NCBI GenBank assembly: GCA_003249625.1
Contig: QKII01000300.1
Span: 1 to 22,230 of the forward strand
DNA length: 22,230 nucleotides
Reading direction: 5' to 3'
DNA from: Propionivibrio sp.
GTDB taxonomy: Bacteria; Pseudomonadota; Gammaproteobacteria; Burkholderiales; Rhodocyclaceae
The first letter of the stretch is position 1, and each line of letters opens with the position of its first letter. A program made the translations under genes and the position numbers. Below are positions 1 through 7,892 of the stretch, piece after piece. The notes beneath the pieces were generated by a model. The model did not search any database. It had not been told where the DNA came from and saw only the letters and a program-made list of their open reading frames with translations.

Positions 1-1236
1 GACCACCTCGAAACGACACCCTGTCGTCTCGAAACTGTCGGCGACTGCGGGGATCCTGCCGAGCACATACATAATCAGGCCACCCAGGGTGTTATAGGCG
101 TTCTCATCCTCGCCGGGGAACTCATCCTCGATGTCGATTGCTGCTTTGAGGCGCTCAATCGAAACACTGCCGTCGATCAGCCATGAACCGTCTTCGCGCA
201 CGACGATATCTTCGTCCACTTCGCCATCGGACGACGGAACATCGCCGACGATGGATGACAACACGTCAGTCAGGGTAACCAGCCCTTGCAGTTCCCCGTA
301 TTCATCGACTATCAGCGCACATTGCTGACGTGCCCTGCGGAAGCTTTCCAGCAGATGTGTCGTAGTCATTCCCTCAGGAACGAACAATGGCGATCGCAAA
401 GAACGTTCGATATCAAGCGACTCCCCGGCCAATGCAGCCTTGAGAAGATCCGCCGTACGCAAGATTCCTACTATATGCTCCAGCCCATCGCGGCATACCA
501 CGACACGCGTGTAAGGACTATCGGAAAGACACGTTCTGATTTCCTCGGCCGGCGCATCGAGGTCGAGGACGTAAATGTCATTACGGTGAGTCATGATCGC
601 CCCGATACGCTGCTCATCGAGCCGCAGCACGTTCGAGACAATCGCCTGCTCGCTCTCGTGGAACACACCGGCCTCGGCGCCCTGCTCCATCAGCACATTG
701 ATCTCATCGTCCGTTACGGGTGCTCCGTTGCTCTTTCGCGCCCCTATGACTTTCAAGACGAGCGTCGATGACGAAGACAGCAACCAGACGAGTGGTCGGG
801 CTGCACGCGCAAGAAACGTCATCGGGGTTGCAACGATCGCAGCAACGGTCTCCGGCGCCAGCAGCCCGAGGCGCTTGGGAACCAATTCGCCAACGACCAC
901 GGAAAAATAGGTCAGAGCCACCACCACCACCGACAGTGCCAGACCGTGCGCATACGGTTGCATCAACGGAATTTCCGCCAACCACTGCCTGAGCGGATCG
1001 GCAAGCGCGTTCTCGCCGATCGCCCCGCTCAGTATGCCGACAGTGGTAATTCCTACCTGGATCGTCGACAAAAAAGCAGAAGGTTCTTCATTCAACTCCA
1101 GAGCGGTTTTCGCGCCGGGAGAACCGTCGTCGGCGAGATTTTGCAAGCGTGACCTGCGCGAAGAGACGACAGCGATTTCCGACATAGCCAGAACGCCGTT
1201 GAGCAGGATCAAAAATATCAGCAGGACGAGATCCAT
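1..1236 (-). CDS. CNNM/CorC-type transporter with CBS pair (hemolysin family), 3' end cut by window edge
   Basis: The reading frame is open from an ATG at 1236 to the window edge, giving 412 residues with no stop; the C-terminus lies outside. The N-terminal half (about residues 1-200) is a DUF21/CNNM membrane domain with hydrophobic helices and the typical GELVPKRLGL stretch. A CBS pair follows (about 215-345, with MTHRNDIYVLD and LIVDEYGELQGLVTLTDVL), then the start of a CorC_HlyC domain (DGSWLIDG onward). Family members are inner-membrane proteins linked to divalent cation (Mg2+/Co2+) efflux or tolerance; the name hemolysin is historical. The start lies 33 bp after the terC stop on the same strand, so the two are probably cotranscribed. 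The family is clear; the transported ion is inferred. Roughly 20-30 residues appear to be missing. Confidence 0.9.
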   Translation of the reverse strand, partial: MDLVLLIFLILLNGVLAMSEIAVVSSRRSRLQNLADDGSPGAKTALELNEEPSAFLSTIQVGITTVGILSGAIGENALADPLRQWLAEIPLMQPYAHGLALSVVVVALTYFSVVVGELVPKRLGLLAPETVAAIVATPMTFLARAARPLVWLLSSSSTLVLKVIGARKSNGAPVTDDEINVLMEQGAEAGVFHESEQAIVSNVLRLDEQRIGAIMTHRNDIYVLDLDAPAEEIRTCLSDSPYTRVVVCRDGLEHIVGILRTADLLKAALAGESLDIERSLRSPLFVPEGMTTTHLLESFRRARQQCALIVDEYGELQGLVTLTDVLSSIVGDVPSSDGEVDEDIVVREDGSWLIDGSVSIERLKAAIDIEDEFPGEDENAYNTLGGLIMYVLGRIPAVADSFETTGCRFEVV

Positions 1237-1269
1237 TCGATGACTCCAGGTGTTCCTGGATTATGTCGG

Positions 1270-2034
1270 TCAATCCAGCAGTTCATGCTCGAGTGATTCA
1301 TGCAACCTGACAGGCGCGGCGAGTTTTTTTCGCATCCGCAAATTAAGCATTTCCACCGCTAGAGAGAACGCCATGGCGAAATAGATGTAACCCTTCGGCA
1401 CGTGGTGTCCCAAACCTTCCGCAGCCAGCGCCATGCCAACGACCAGAAGGAAAGACAGCGCCAGCATCTTGATCGATGGATGTGCCGAAACGAATTCCCC
1501 GATGTAGCGGGCAAAAAGCATCATCAAACCGACCGAAGCAACGACGGCAGCAATCATGACTGCCACATCCTTGGCCATGCCGACAGCGGTGATGATCGAA
1601 TCGAGTGAAAAGACCAGATCGACAACCATGATCTGCATGATGATGGCAGCAAAACTCGCTTTGACTTGCTTGCTTGTATGCGCCTCCTCCTCACCTTCAA
1701 GCAGTTGGTGGATTTCCTGGGTACTCTTCCAAAGCAGAAAAAGCCCGCCAAGGAACAATACGATGTCGCGCGGCGAGAATGGGTGACCCATCACGCTGAA
1801 CAAGGGTTCGGTAGCGCCGACCATCCACGACAACAGAAGCAACAAGCCAACCCGCATAAACATAGCGAAAAACAGGCCGGTCCGCCGGGTTTTCTCGCGC
1901 GATTCCTTTGGCACACGATCAACGAGAATCGAGATGAAAATAATGTTGTCGATCCCCAGCACCAACTCCAGCGCGGTTAGCGTAAAAAATGCAATCCAGG
2001 CTTCCGGGCTCAGCAACAACGACAGCAAATCCAT
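1270..2034 (-). CDS. TerC family integral membrane protein
   Basis: 254 residues, almost all hydrophobic helices. It carries the family's paired acidic motifs inside membrane segments: ELVLGIDNIIF near residues 23-33 and VVDLVFSLDSIITAVG near 137-152. A charged cytoplasmic stretch (about 105-125, rich in Glu and Lys) separates the two halves. TerC proteins are inner-membrane proteins; characterised members export manganese or act in tellurite resistance, and some help load metal onto secreted proteins. A consensus -10 box lies about 40 bp upstream. The gene probably forms a two-gene unit with the CBS transporter that follows 33 bp downstream, which suggests metal-ion homeostasis. The substrate cannot be read from the sequence. 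Confidence 0.9.
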   Translation of the reverse strand: MDLLSLLLSPEAWIAFFTLTALELVLGIDNIIFISILVDRVPKESREKTRRTGLFFAMFMRVGLLLLLSWMVGATEPLFSVMGHPFSPRDIVLFLGGLFLLWKSTQEIHQLLEGEEEAHTSKQVKASFAAIIMQIMVVDLVFSLDSIITAVGMAKDVAVMIAAVVASVGLMMLFARYIGEFVSAHPSIKMLALSFLLVVGMALAAEGLGHHVPKGYIYFAMAFSLAVEMLNLRMRKKLAAPVRLHESLEHELLD

Positions 2035-2072
2035 ATCGATTCAGTTCCAAACGAAAAGATGGTCCGGCGACG

Positions 2073-2078
2073 ATTATA
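2073..2078 (-). promoter_or_regulatory. Candidate -10 box upstream of terC
   Basis: On the minus strand this reads TATAAT, a perfect sigma-70 -10 hexamer, 38 bp before the terC start. No good -35 hexamer sits at 16-18 bp, so the call rests on the -10 box and its position. It implies a 5' leader of about 30 nt. Confidence 0.5.
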
Positions 2079-2181
2079 CCGGTCATGCATCACCCGCTCT
2101 GAAAAATAGACGGAATGGCGCGCCTTGCTGAAGATATTGGAGACCCATCGTCACCAACGGTACGCCCTGCTGCGAGCCATC

Positions 2182-3168
2182 TCAACAGCGAGCAGATTGC
2201 CCGGAGCCTTCCACCGCCACGATGGCCTTCGCTTGATTGAAGTCATCGGCGTAGCCAGAAGCATACAAGCAACATGCGAGTTGGTTGGCAATCGGAGAAG
2301 GAAGCATTACTTCACCATCCAGTACGCGCCTTGTCCAGTCAGCCGATGTCTTTGCATCACATGCATCTGGGAGGTTTGGCAGCGTTTTCAGGCTATCGTG
2401 CTCGGCTTCGAAAAGAATGTCGCAACCACCCTCATGCAAGTGCTCGATGCGTGGTCGCCGTTTCGGGTTGGCATACGGCTCGCCCTCTGTAGCGCGTGCC
2501 AGCAATGCATGGATCCCCAGAGAGCCGATGACTTCTCGCATCGTTTCGATATAGTCGGGATGAGTCGCCGCAGCCAGCAGCAGCCCTTCGCCCCGGAAGG
2601 GGTCGAGCATCTTGACGAGGCTGTGCGCACTATTGCGCACGCCGAGGCGACTACGCAACAACAACAGGTTGTTCAAACCTGGCGAGATCGCCGAGAGCGG
2701 TACAAAAGCAATGCCGTTTTCATCCAGTGTTTGTTGTGCCTGCAGGATGCTCGCGCACGGCATCATTCCAAATTCTCGAAATACTTGCGCGGAGGTTACC
2801 CGCCCGTACCCCTCGATAAGGCCGTGCACCACGACAGGCACGCCATAGCGCTTCAAAAGAAATGCCAGCAAGGGCGTCAGATTTACTCCCTTCCGTGAAC
2901 CGTTGTACGACGGGATAACAACCGGCCGGAAACGTCCTGCCGGGCGCTGCAACGCGTAGTGCCGTTCGTTCAGCGCCGTCAGGAAGCCGAGCATCTCATT
3001 GATGCTCTCGCCTTTCAGGCGCAAGGCGATCGTGATCGCACCCAGTTCAAGTTCGGGAACACCTCCATCGAGCATTGCACCGTAAAGTTGTTGCGCCTCC
3101 TCAAGCGAAAGATCGCGTGCGCCCTCACTGCCTCGCCCAAGTTCCCGAATAAAATGCGCGTAGTTCAT
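2182..3168 (-). CDS. ybiB: YbiB-like DNA-binding protein (TrpD2/glycosyltransferase 3 fold)
   Basis: 328 residues, close to the length of E. coli YbiB. The order is an N-terminal helical domain (about 1-75) followed by an alpha/beta domain resembling anthranilate phosphoribosyltransferase (TrpD). Recognisable stretches are IPSYNGSRKGVNLTPLLAFLL near 105-125, VHGLIEGYGRVTSAQVF, and LGVRNSAHSLVKMLDPF near 195-211. YbiB (TrpD2) proteins kept the fold of TrpD but bind nucleic acid and are LexA-regulated in E. coli; they are not tryptophan enzymes. The start is the ATG at 3168, preceded by a GGGAACAGG stretch. The gene is single, 200 bp downstream of sspB and behind its terminator. I saw no clear LexA box or promoter in that 200-bp gap. 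Confidence 0.85.
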   Translation of the reverse strand: MNYAHFIRELGRGSEGARDLSLEEAQQLYGAMLDGGVPELELGAITIALRLKGESINEMLGFLTALNERHYALQRPAGRFRPVVIPSYNGSRKGVNLTPLLAFLLKRYGVPVVVHGLIEGYGRVTSAQVFREFGMMPCASILQAQQTLDENGIAFVPLSAISPGLNNLLLLRSRLGVRNSAHSLVKMLDPFRGEGLLLAAATHPDYIETMREVIGSLGIHALLARATEGEPYANPKRRPRIEHLHEGGCDILFEAEHDSLKTLPNLPDACDAKTSADWTRRVLDGEVMLPSPIANQLACCLYASGYADDFNQAKAIVAVEGSGQSARC

Positions 3169-3341
3169 CCTGTTCCCGAAATGCGTTGCGACGTGGTGAA
3201 ATCGACGATCGGAAAAACAAGCCCAGCATCCCGACCTGCATGGGACAGAGCAACAGTTATGCCAGGAAAAGAAAGACAGTACTCAGCCGGTACCTATGAG
3301 AAAACTCCTGAGGAACTGCATTATGTTGGTGCGGCGACAAG

Positions 3342-3382
3342 AGAAAAGCGCATCAAGACGGAGCGAAATCACTTGATGCGCT
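3342..3382 (-). terminator. Intrinsic terminator of sspB, overlapping its 3' coding end
   Basis: On the minus strand AGCGCATCAAG pairs perfectly with CTTGATGCGCT (11 bp, 14-nt loop) and is followed by TTTCTCTTGT. The first arm (3372-3382) encodes the last SspB residues and the loop begins with the TGA stop. Confidence 0.75.
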
Positions 3383-3797
3383 GTAGTTTTGGTCGTCCAG
3401 CCGTTGGGGGCGGATCACGGTCATCTCCCGCACCGGCTTCCGATTTGTCCGATGACGGCGATGACTCAACTTCTCCCGGCAACTCCGCTTCGAACGCCAT
3501 CCCCGCACCATTCTCCCGTGCATAAATAGCTGTCACATTGCCCACGGGAAAGTAAATGTCGCGCGCGACGCCTCCGAAACGGGCCTGGAAGCTGACCGCA
3601 TCATTGGCGATCTGCAGATTACCCGTCGCTTCGTACCCGACATTCAGGACTATTTGCCCGTCCCTGACGAATTCGCGCGGAACACGCGCCCATTCATCAA
3701 CCTTGACTGCGATGTAAGGGGTAAACCCATTGTCGGTGCACCATTCGTGAATGGCACGGATCATGTACGGTTTGGTCGAGGGCAGATTCTTGGACAT
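3369..3797 (-). CDS. sspB: ClpXP protease specificity-enhancing factor SspB
   Basis: 142 residues. SspB is a cytoplasmic adaptor that binds ssrA-tagged and some other substrates and delivers them to ClpXP. The folded substrate-binding domain spans about residues 5-105, including KPYMIRAIHEWCTDNGFTPY, an IVLNVGYEATGNL strand pair and VARDIYFPVGNVTAIYARENG. A flexible acidic, Ser-rich linker follows, and a basic C-terminal peptide ending GRPKLQRIK acts in the family as the ClpX-binding tail. The gene lies 76 bp after sspA. Its ribosome binding site is weak, so translation may depend on the upstream gene. The terminator hairpin begins inside the last codons. Confidence 0.95.
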   Translation of the reverse strand: MSKNLPSTKPYMIRAIHEWCTDNGFTPYIAVKVDEWARVPREFVRDGQIVLNVGYEATGNLQIANDAVSFQARFGGVARDIYFPVGNVTAIYARENGAGMAFEAELPGEVESSPSSDKSEAGAGDDRDPPPTAGRPKLQRIK

Positions 3798-3820
3798 GTG
3801 CTTGCCGAGTTAGGTCAGAA

Positions 3821-3842
3821 CCCCGGACACGTTGCACCGGGG
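3821..3842 (-). other. GC hairpin between sspA and sspB
   Basis: CCCCGG and CCGGGG form a perfect 6-bp stem with a 10-nt loop in the 76-bp sspA-sspB gap, followed on the minus strand by TTCTGACC rather than a true T run. It could be a weak terminator, an RNA-processing site or nothing. No function is claimed. Confidence 0.35.
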
Positions 3843-3873
3843 ATTTCAGAAGAACTGTTGACTACAATGCACC

Positions 3874-4470
3874 TCAGCGGCGCATGGCCTTTTCCGAAGG
3901 CGTCAGCGCATCGATATATCCTTGACGGCTGAAGATACGCTCGGCGTACTTCATCAAGGGTGCCGCCGACTTGGGCAACTCAATTCCATAGTGGTCTAGA
4001 CGCCATAGCAAAGGCGCAATAGCCACATCAAGCATCGAGAAATCGTCGCCCAGCATGTGCTTCTGCTTGACGAACACCGGAGCCATTTCTGTCAGTCTGT
4101 CACGAATAGTCTGTCGAGCTTTGTCCGCCGTTTTCAGGTTTTTCTCCAACGCCTCTATATGTGCGAACACTTCGCGTTCCATGGTCACCAGCAACTGACG
4201 AGCACGGGCGCGCATGATCGGATCAGGCGGCATTAACTGCGGATGGGGAAAGCGCTCATCGATGTATTCGTTGATGATGTTCGGCTCGTAGAGGATCAGA
4301 TCACGCTCGACCAGCACCGGTACACGCCCATAGGGATTGACCATGGCGATGTCTTCCTGCTTGGCAAACAGGTCCACATCGATCACCTGGAAATCCATCC
4401 CCTTTTCGTAAAGGACGATACGGCAACGCTGGCTGAACGGACAGGTCGTGCCCGAATAAAGATTCATCAT
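3874..4470 (-). CDS. sspA: Stringent starvation protein A (GST-fold transcription factor)
   Basis: 198 residues from the ATG at 4470. SspA associates with RNA polymerase during stationary phase and starvation and modulates promoter use; it has a glutathione-transferase fold but no transferase activity. The N-terminal thioredoxin-like domain (about 1-85) starts NLYSGTTCPFSQRCRIVL and includes NPYGRVPVLVERDLILYEPNIINEYIDERFPHP, whose PHP surface pocket is typical of SspA. An all-helical C-terminal domain follows. An in-frame TTG at 4476 also exists, but AGGGG at 4479-4483 is spaced 8 nt from the ATG at 4470, which favours that start. A hairpin with T tract ends just upstream, leaving almost no room for a separate promoter. 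Confidence 0.95.
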   Translation of the reverse strand: MMNLYSGTTCPFSQRCRIVLYEKGMDFQVIDVDLFAKQEDIAMVNPYGRVPVLVERDLILYEPNIINEYIDERFPHPQLMPPDPIMRARARQLLVTMEREVFAHIEALEKNLKTADKARQTIRDRLTEMAPVFVKQKHMLGDDFSMLDVAIAPLLWRLDHYGIELPKSAAPLMKYAERIFSRQGYIDALTPSEKAMRR

Positions 4471-4483
4471 GTTCAATACCCCT

Positions 4484-4533
4484 AAAAAACAAAACCGGCA
4501 CCGTGACGGCGAATCCTCTTGCCGACGATGCCG
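4484..4533 (-). terminator. Terminator or attenuator between petC and sspA
   Basis: On the minus strand CGGCATCGT-CGGC pairs with GCCG-TC-ACGGTGCCG (13 pairs, one a G.T wobble, with a 2-nt bulge), followed by GTTTTGTTTTTT. The stem lies at 4496-4533 and the T tract at 4484-4494. The T tract ends 13 nt before the sspA ATG, next to its ribosome binding site. Confidence 0.75.
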
Positions 4534-4554
4534 AAGCCTGAACCAGGCGGTTAC

Positions 4555-5289
4555 TCAATTCTTTTGTACGTCTTTCCAGTATTCCTTCTTCAGCGCATAC
4601 GACACGCCGAACAGGACCAACAGGAACACCAGCACACCTGCACCGATCTGTTTGCGAAGGCCCGCGGCAGGTTCCCCCGCCCAAACCAGAAAGCCTACTA
4701 GATCAGTGATCTGCTTGTCGAATTCCGCCGGTGACAACTTACCCGGCGAGGCGAGACTCAGCTCGTGCGTCTCGTGATCGAAACGTTGCTGCCCCTGCAG
4801 TTCCCACAAGGCATGCGGCATTCCCACGTTCTCAAACAGCACGTTGTTCCAGCCGGTCGGTCGCTTTTCGTCAACATAGAAGGAACGCAGGTAGGTATAG
4901 AGCCAGTCGGCCCCGCTCCCGTCAGCAGAAGCCCGCGCTCTCGCCACCAAGGAAAGATCAGGCGGCGTGACACCGAACCATTGTTTCTGTTCCGCGGGAC
5001 GGGCAGCCACACGCATCGGCTCGCCGATCTTTTCTGCGGTGAACATCAGGTTATCCTTGATCTGCTGCTCCGTCAGACCAAGTTCCGTCAAGCGGTTGTA
5101 ACGCACAAAGCTCATCCCATGACAGCTAAGGCAGTAATTGACGAAGGTCCGCGCACCGTTCTGTAAAGCAGCCTTGTCACCCTGCACATCCGGAACCTTG
5201 TCGAGCGCAACGCCACCACCCGAAGCCAGGACGGCGAGCGGAACGAACAACAAACACAGCAGGAGCTTCTTCACGATGTCCGCTCTCAT
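4555..5289 (-). CDS. petC: Cytochrome c1 subunit of the ubiquinol-cytochrome c reductase (bc1 complex)
   Basis: 244 residues. Cytochrome c1 takes electrons from the Rieske protein and passes them to soluble cytochromes c in the periplasm. A Sec signal peptide covers about residues 1-23 (KKLLLCLLFVPLAVLA). The c-type haem site CLSCH is at 53-57, and the probable axial Met is M157 (ENVGMPHALWEL). A single C-terminal anchor helix spans about 214-232. The ATG at 5289 was chosen because it gives the signal peptide and forms an ATGA overlap with the petB stop, which indicates translational coupling; the frame is open further upstream only as an artefact inside petB. This is the last gene of petABC and is followed by a hairpin with T tract. 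Confidence 0.95.
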   Translation of the reverse strand: MRADIVKKLLLCLLFVPLAVLASGGGVALDKVPDVQGDKAALQNGARTFVNYCLSCHGMSFVRYNRLTELGLTEQQIKDNLMFTAEKIGEPMRVAARPAEQKQWFGVTPPDLSLVARARASADGSGADWLYTYLRSFYVDEKRPTGWNNVLFENVGMPHALWELQGQQRFDHETHELSLASPGKLSPAEFDKQITDLVGFLVWAGEPAAGLRKQIGAGVLVFLLVLFGVSYALKKEYWKDVQKN

Positions 5290-6590
5290 TTGTAGGTCAC
5301 CCTTTCCGGCTCCGGTTTGCACTTGTCGATCTTCGAATACCAAGGCATCAACAGGAAAAACGCAAAGTACACCACGGTACAAAGTTGCGAGACGAGTTCG
5401 CTCACAGGAGACGGCGGCTGTGTACCAAGGTAGCCAAGTGTCAGGAAGGCTACGACAAAAACAGACAGGAAGGTCTTGTAGATCGGCCCGCGATAGCGGA
5501 TCGACTTGACCGGGCTGCGATCGAGCCACGGCAGGAAGGCGATGATCACGACCGAGGCTCCCATCGCAACGACACCCCAGAACTTCGCCTCGAGGCCGAA
5601 GATCGGCCAGACGACAGCGCGCAGGATCGAGTAGAACGGCGTGAAGTACCAGACCGGCGCGATATGCGGCGGCGTCTTCAATGGGTCGGCCGGGAAAAAG
5701 TTGTTGTACTCGAGGAAATAGCCGCCACCCTCTGGGGCAAAAAAGACCACGGCGAAAAAAACCATCAGGAAGGCCACCACGCCGACAATGTCCTTCACGG
5801 TGTAGTAGGGATGAAACGGAATCCCGTCCAGAGGAATTCCGTCGGCACCAAGCCGCTTCTTGATCTCGATGCCGTCCGGATTGTTCGACCCAACCTCATG
5901 CAAGGCGATGATGTGCGCCGCGACCAGCCCAAGCAAGGCCAGCGGCACGGCAATCACATGGAACGAGAAGAAGCGGTTGAGCGTCGCATCCCCGATCACG
6001 TAGTCGCCGCGAATCCAGGTCGACAGCGGTTCACCTATCAACGGAATGGCGGAAAACAGGTTGACGATCACCTGAGCGCCCCAGAAAGACATCTGCCCCC
6101 ACGGCAACAGGTAACCCATGAAAGCCTCGGCCATCAGCACCAGAAAAATCAGCATGCCGAAGACCCAGATCAACTCGCGCGGCTTGCGATAGGAGCCATA
6201 AAGCATTCCGCGGAACATGTGCAGATAGACCACCACAAAAAACGCCGATGCGCCGGTCGAGTGCATGTAGCGGATCAACCACCCCCAGTTAACGTCGCGC
6301 ATGATGTACTCGACGCTGGCGAAAGCTGCGGGTACGCCACTGGCGTTGAGCGCGGCATCCGGCTTGTAGAACATCACCAGAAAGATGCCGGTGATGAGTT
6401 GGATGGCCAGGACGACGATCGCCAGCGAGCCGAAGAAATACCAGAAATTGAAATTCTTCGGTGCGTAATACTCGGAGAGATGGCCCCGCCACAACGAGGT
6501 TGCGGGAAAGCGCGCATCGAACCATTCGAGCAGGTTGCCTTTCAGCGACCCGTCGGACTTGTATTTCTCGTAACCGGAATTTGCAGCCAT
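5286..6590 (-). CDS. petB: Cytochrome b subunit of the bc1 complex
   Basis: 434 residues with eight predicted membrane helices, the fused-length bacterial cytochrome b rather than split b6/subunit IV. It carries both b haems and the Qo and Qi quinone sites. Haem ligands are H110 and H124 (helix B) and H211 and H226 (helix D, 14 residues between). The Qo motif is PVWY at 312-315 instead of the mitochondrial PEWY; PVWY is the form reported for beta- and gammaproteobacteria. GWLIRYMHSTGAS and the EVGSNNPDG loop are also typical. The stop overlaps the petC start by 4 nt, and petA ends 3 nt upstream of the start, so the three genes form a tight operon. Confidence 0.97.
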   Translation of the reverse strand: MAANSGYEKYKSDGSLKGNLLEWFDARFPATSLWRGHLSEYYAPKNFNFWYFFGSLAIVVLAIQLITGIFLVMFYKPDAALNASGVPAAFASVEYIMRDVNWGWLIRYMHSTGASAFFVVVYLHMFRGMLYGSYRKPRELIWVFGMLIFLVLMAEAFMGYLLPWGQMSFWGAQVIVNLFSAIPLIGEPLSTWIRGDYVIGDATLNRFFSFHVIAVPLALLGLVAAHIIALHEVGSNNPDGIEIKKRLGADGIPLDGIPFHPYYTVKDIVGVVAFLMVFFAVVFFAPEGGGYFLEYNNFFPADPLKTPPHIAPVWYFTPFYSILRAVVWPIFGLEAKFWGVVAMGASVVIIAFLPWLDRSPVKSIRYRGPIYKTFLSVFVVAFLTLGYLGTQPPSPVSELVSQLCTVVYFAFFLLMPWYSKIDKCKPEPERVTYK

Positions 6591-6593
6591 CGC

Positions 6594-7190
6594 TTACGCC
6601 CCTTTCGTGTCTTCGCCGATCAGGATGCGCGTATCGGACAGGTAGGTATGCGGAGGTACCACCAAGTTACTGGGGGCGGGCTTGTTGCGATAGACACGCC
6701 CAGCGAAGTCGAAGGTAGACCCATGACACGGACAGAGAAAACCGCCTTGCCAGTCCGCGGGCATCCCTTCTTCGGCACCCTTCTTGAATTTCGAAGTCGG
6801 CGAGCACCCCAGATGGGTACAGATACCGATGGCGACCATCAGGTTCGGCTTGATCGAGCGGGTTGGATTCTTGCAATAGGCGGGCTGCTGTTTGCTGTCC
6901 GACTTCGGATCGGCCACCGCATCATCTAGTTTCGCGAGAGTGTCGAGCATTTCCTGACTGCGGTTGATGATCCACACCGGTTTGCCACGCCACTCGACGG
7001 TAATCATTTGCCCCGGCGCCAGATTGGAGACATCCACTTCAACCGGCGCTCCGGCCGCCTTGGCCCGCTCGGACGGAAGCATGCTCGATACGAACGGCAC
7101 CACCGCAGTCACGGCACCGGCTCCGCCGACCGCAGCTGTCGCCACAATCAACCGCCGTCTGCCACAATCCACCTTACCCTCTGTGCTCAT
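6594..7190 (-). CDS. petA: Rieske iron-sulfur subunit of the bc1 complex
   Basis: 198 residues. The N-terminus has a twin-arginine signal-anchor (GRRRLIVATAA then a hydrophobic, Gly/Ala/Val-rich helix to about residue 37), as expected for a Rieske protein exported folded by Tat and kept anchored. The [2Fe-2S] cluster boxes are CTHLGC (124-129) and CPCHGS (153-158); ligands are C124, H126, C153 and H156, with a C129-C155 disulfide by family analogy. The protein shuttles electrons from quinol at the Qo site to cytochrome c1. It is the first gene of the operon, with a consensus -10 box about 47 bp upstream and 3 nt between its stop and petB. Confidence 0.97.
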   Translation of the reverse strand: MSTEGKVDCGRRRLIVATAAVGGAGAVTAVVPFVSSMLPSERAKAAGAPVEVDVSNLAPGQMITVEWRGKPVWIINRSQEMLDTLAKLDDAVADPKSDSKQQPAYCKNPTRSIKPNLMVAIGICTHLGCSPTSKFKKGAEEGMPADWQGGFLCPCHGSTFDFAGRVYRNKPAPSNLVVPPHTYLSDTRILIGEDTKGA

Positions 7191-7236
7191 CGTGCCGATC
7201 CCCGACGGTTAGTCTGATTATTAGGAACAGGGGCGG

Positions 7237-7242
7237 ATTATA
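7237..7242 (-). promoter_or_regulatory. Candidate -10 box for petABC
   Basis: The minus strand reads TATAAT, 46 bp before the petA start. The -35 region falls in the T run after recR and matches the consensus poorly, so the promoter may need an activator or rest mostly on its -10 box. Confidence 0.55.
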
Positions 7243-7259
7243 CGCAAGATCCGCGCTGC

Positions 7260-7280
7260 AAAAAAGCGCCTGAGCGCGCC
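7260..7280 (-). terminator. Weak candidate terminator after recR
   Basis: On the minus strand GCGC-GCTCAG-GCGC followed by TTTTTT gives a 4-5 bp stem with a six-T tract, 7 bp past the recR stop. The stem is short, so termination may be partial. The T run overlaps the -35 zone of the petA promoter. Confidence 0.35.
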
Positions 7281-7286
7281 AAATAC

Positions 7287-7892
7287 TTAATCTGCAAGCG
7301 ATTTCCGCTCCCGCATAGCCTGCGCCAGCGTACCGGAATCAACGTATTCGAGCTCTCCGCCAACCGGAACACCTCGCGCAATGCGTGACACACGCAGCCC
7401 CCGACTTTTGAACATTTCGCTCAGATAATGAGCCGTCACTTCGCCTTCGTTGGTGAAATTGGTAGCCAGGATCACCTCGCGGACGATGCCATCACTCGCC
7501 CGTGCCAACAGACGTTCGAGTTGCAATTCGCGCGGCCCAACCCCGTCCAGGGGCGACACCCTCCCCATCAAAACGTAATAGAGACCGGAGTACGCCTGCG
7601 TTTGTTCCATCATATTCATGTCGACCGGCGTCTCGACCACACAAAGCAAAGCCGGATCGCGTTTCGTCGATCTGCAGCGCTCGCAAAGCTCGCCCTCGGT
7701 AAAGGTATTGCAGCGCTGGCAGTGCCGGAGCAAATTCAACGTCTGATGCAATGCATCGACCAGGCGCTGCGCACCTGGACGGTCGTGTTGCAAAAGATGA
7801 TACGCCATGCGCTGCGCCGACTTCGGACCGACGCCCGGCAGGCAGCGCAAGGCCTCAATCAGCTTCTCCAGACTTGATGGCTCAGCAGCCAT
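7287..7892 (-). CDS. recR: Recombination mediator protein RecR
   Basis: 201 residues, the usual length. RecR works with RecO (and RecF) to load RecA on SSB-coated single-stranded DNA at gaps. The order is an N-terminal helix-hairpin-helix ([17 protein letters not shown], about 18-34), a zinc finger with C58, C61, C70 and C73, a Toprim domain from about residue 80 ([15 protein letters not shown], then [16 protein letters not shown]) and a C-terminal Walker-B-like segment ([18 protein letters not shown]). The start codon shares one base with the ybaB stop (TGATG), so translation is coupled. It closes the classical dnaX-ybaB-recR cluster. Confidence 0.97.
   Translation of the reverse strand: MAAEPSSLEKLIEALRCLPGVGPKSAQRMAYHLLQHDRPGAQRLVDALHQTLNLLRHCQRCNTFTEGELCERCRSTKRDPALLCVVETPVDMNMMEQTQAYSGLYYVLMGRVSPLDGVGPRELQLERLLARASDGIVREVILATNFTNEGEVTAHYLSEMFKSRGLRVSRIARGVPVGGELEYVDSGTLAQAMRERKSLAD

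Noticed and set aside
2035..2181. Possible manganese (yybP-ykoY) riboswitch before terC
   Set aside because: Such riboswitches often precede terC genes, but I see none of the conserved core here, and the consensus -10 box leaves only about 30 nt of leader.
5290..5529. 80-residue N-terminal extension of petC
   Set aside because: It lies within petB, has no signal peptide character, and the internal ATG at 5289 opens a proper signal sequence.
5385..6929. 514-codon open frame on the plus strand
   Set aside because: It is antisense to petB and petA, whose haem and cluster motifs are unambiguous; its composition (Arg, Asp, Gln, His rich) is that of an antisense shadow.
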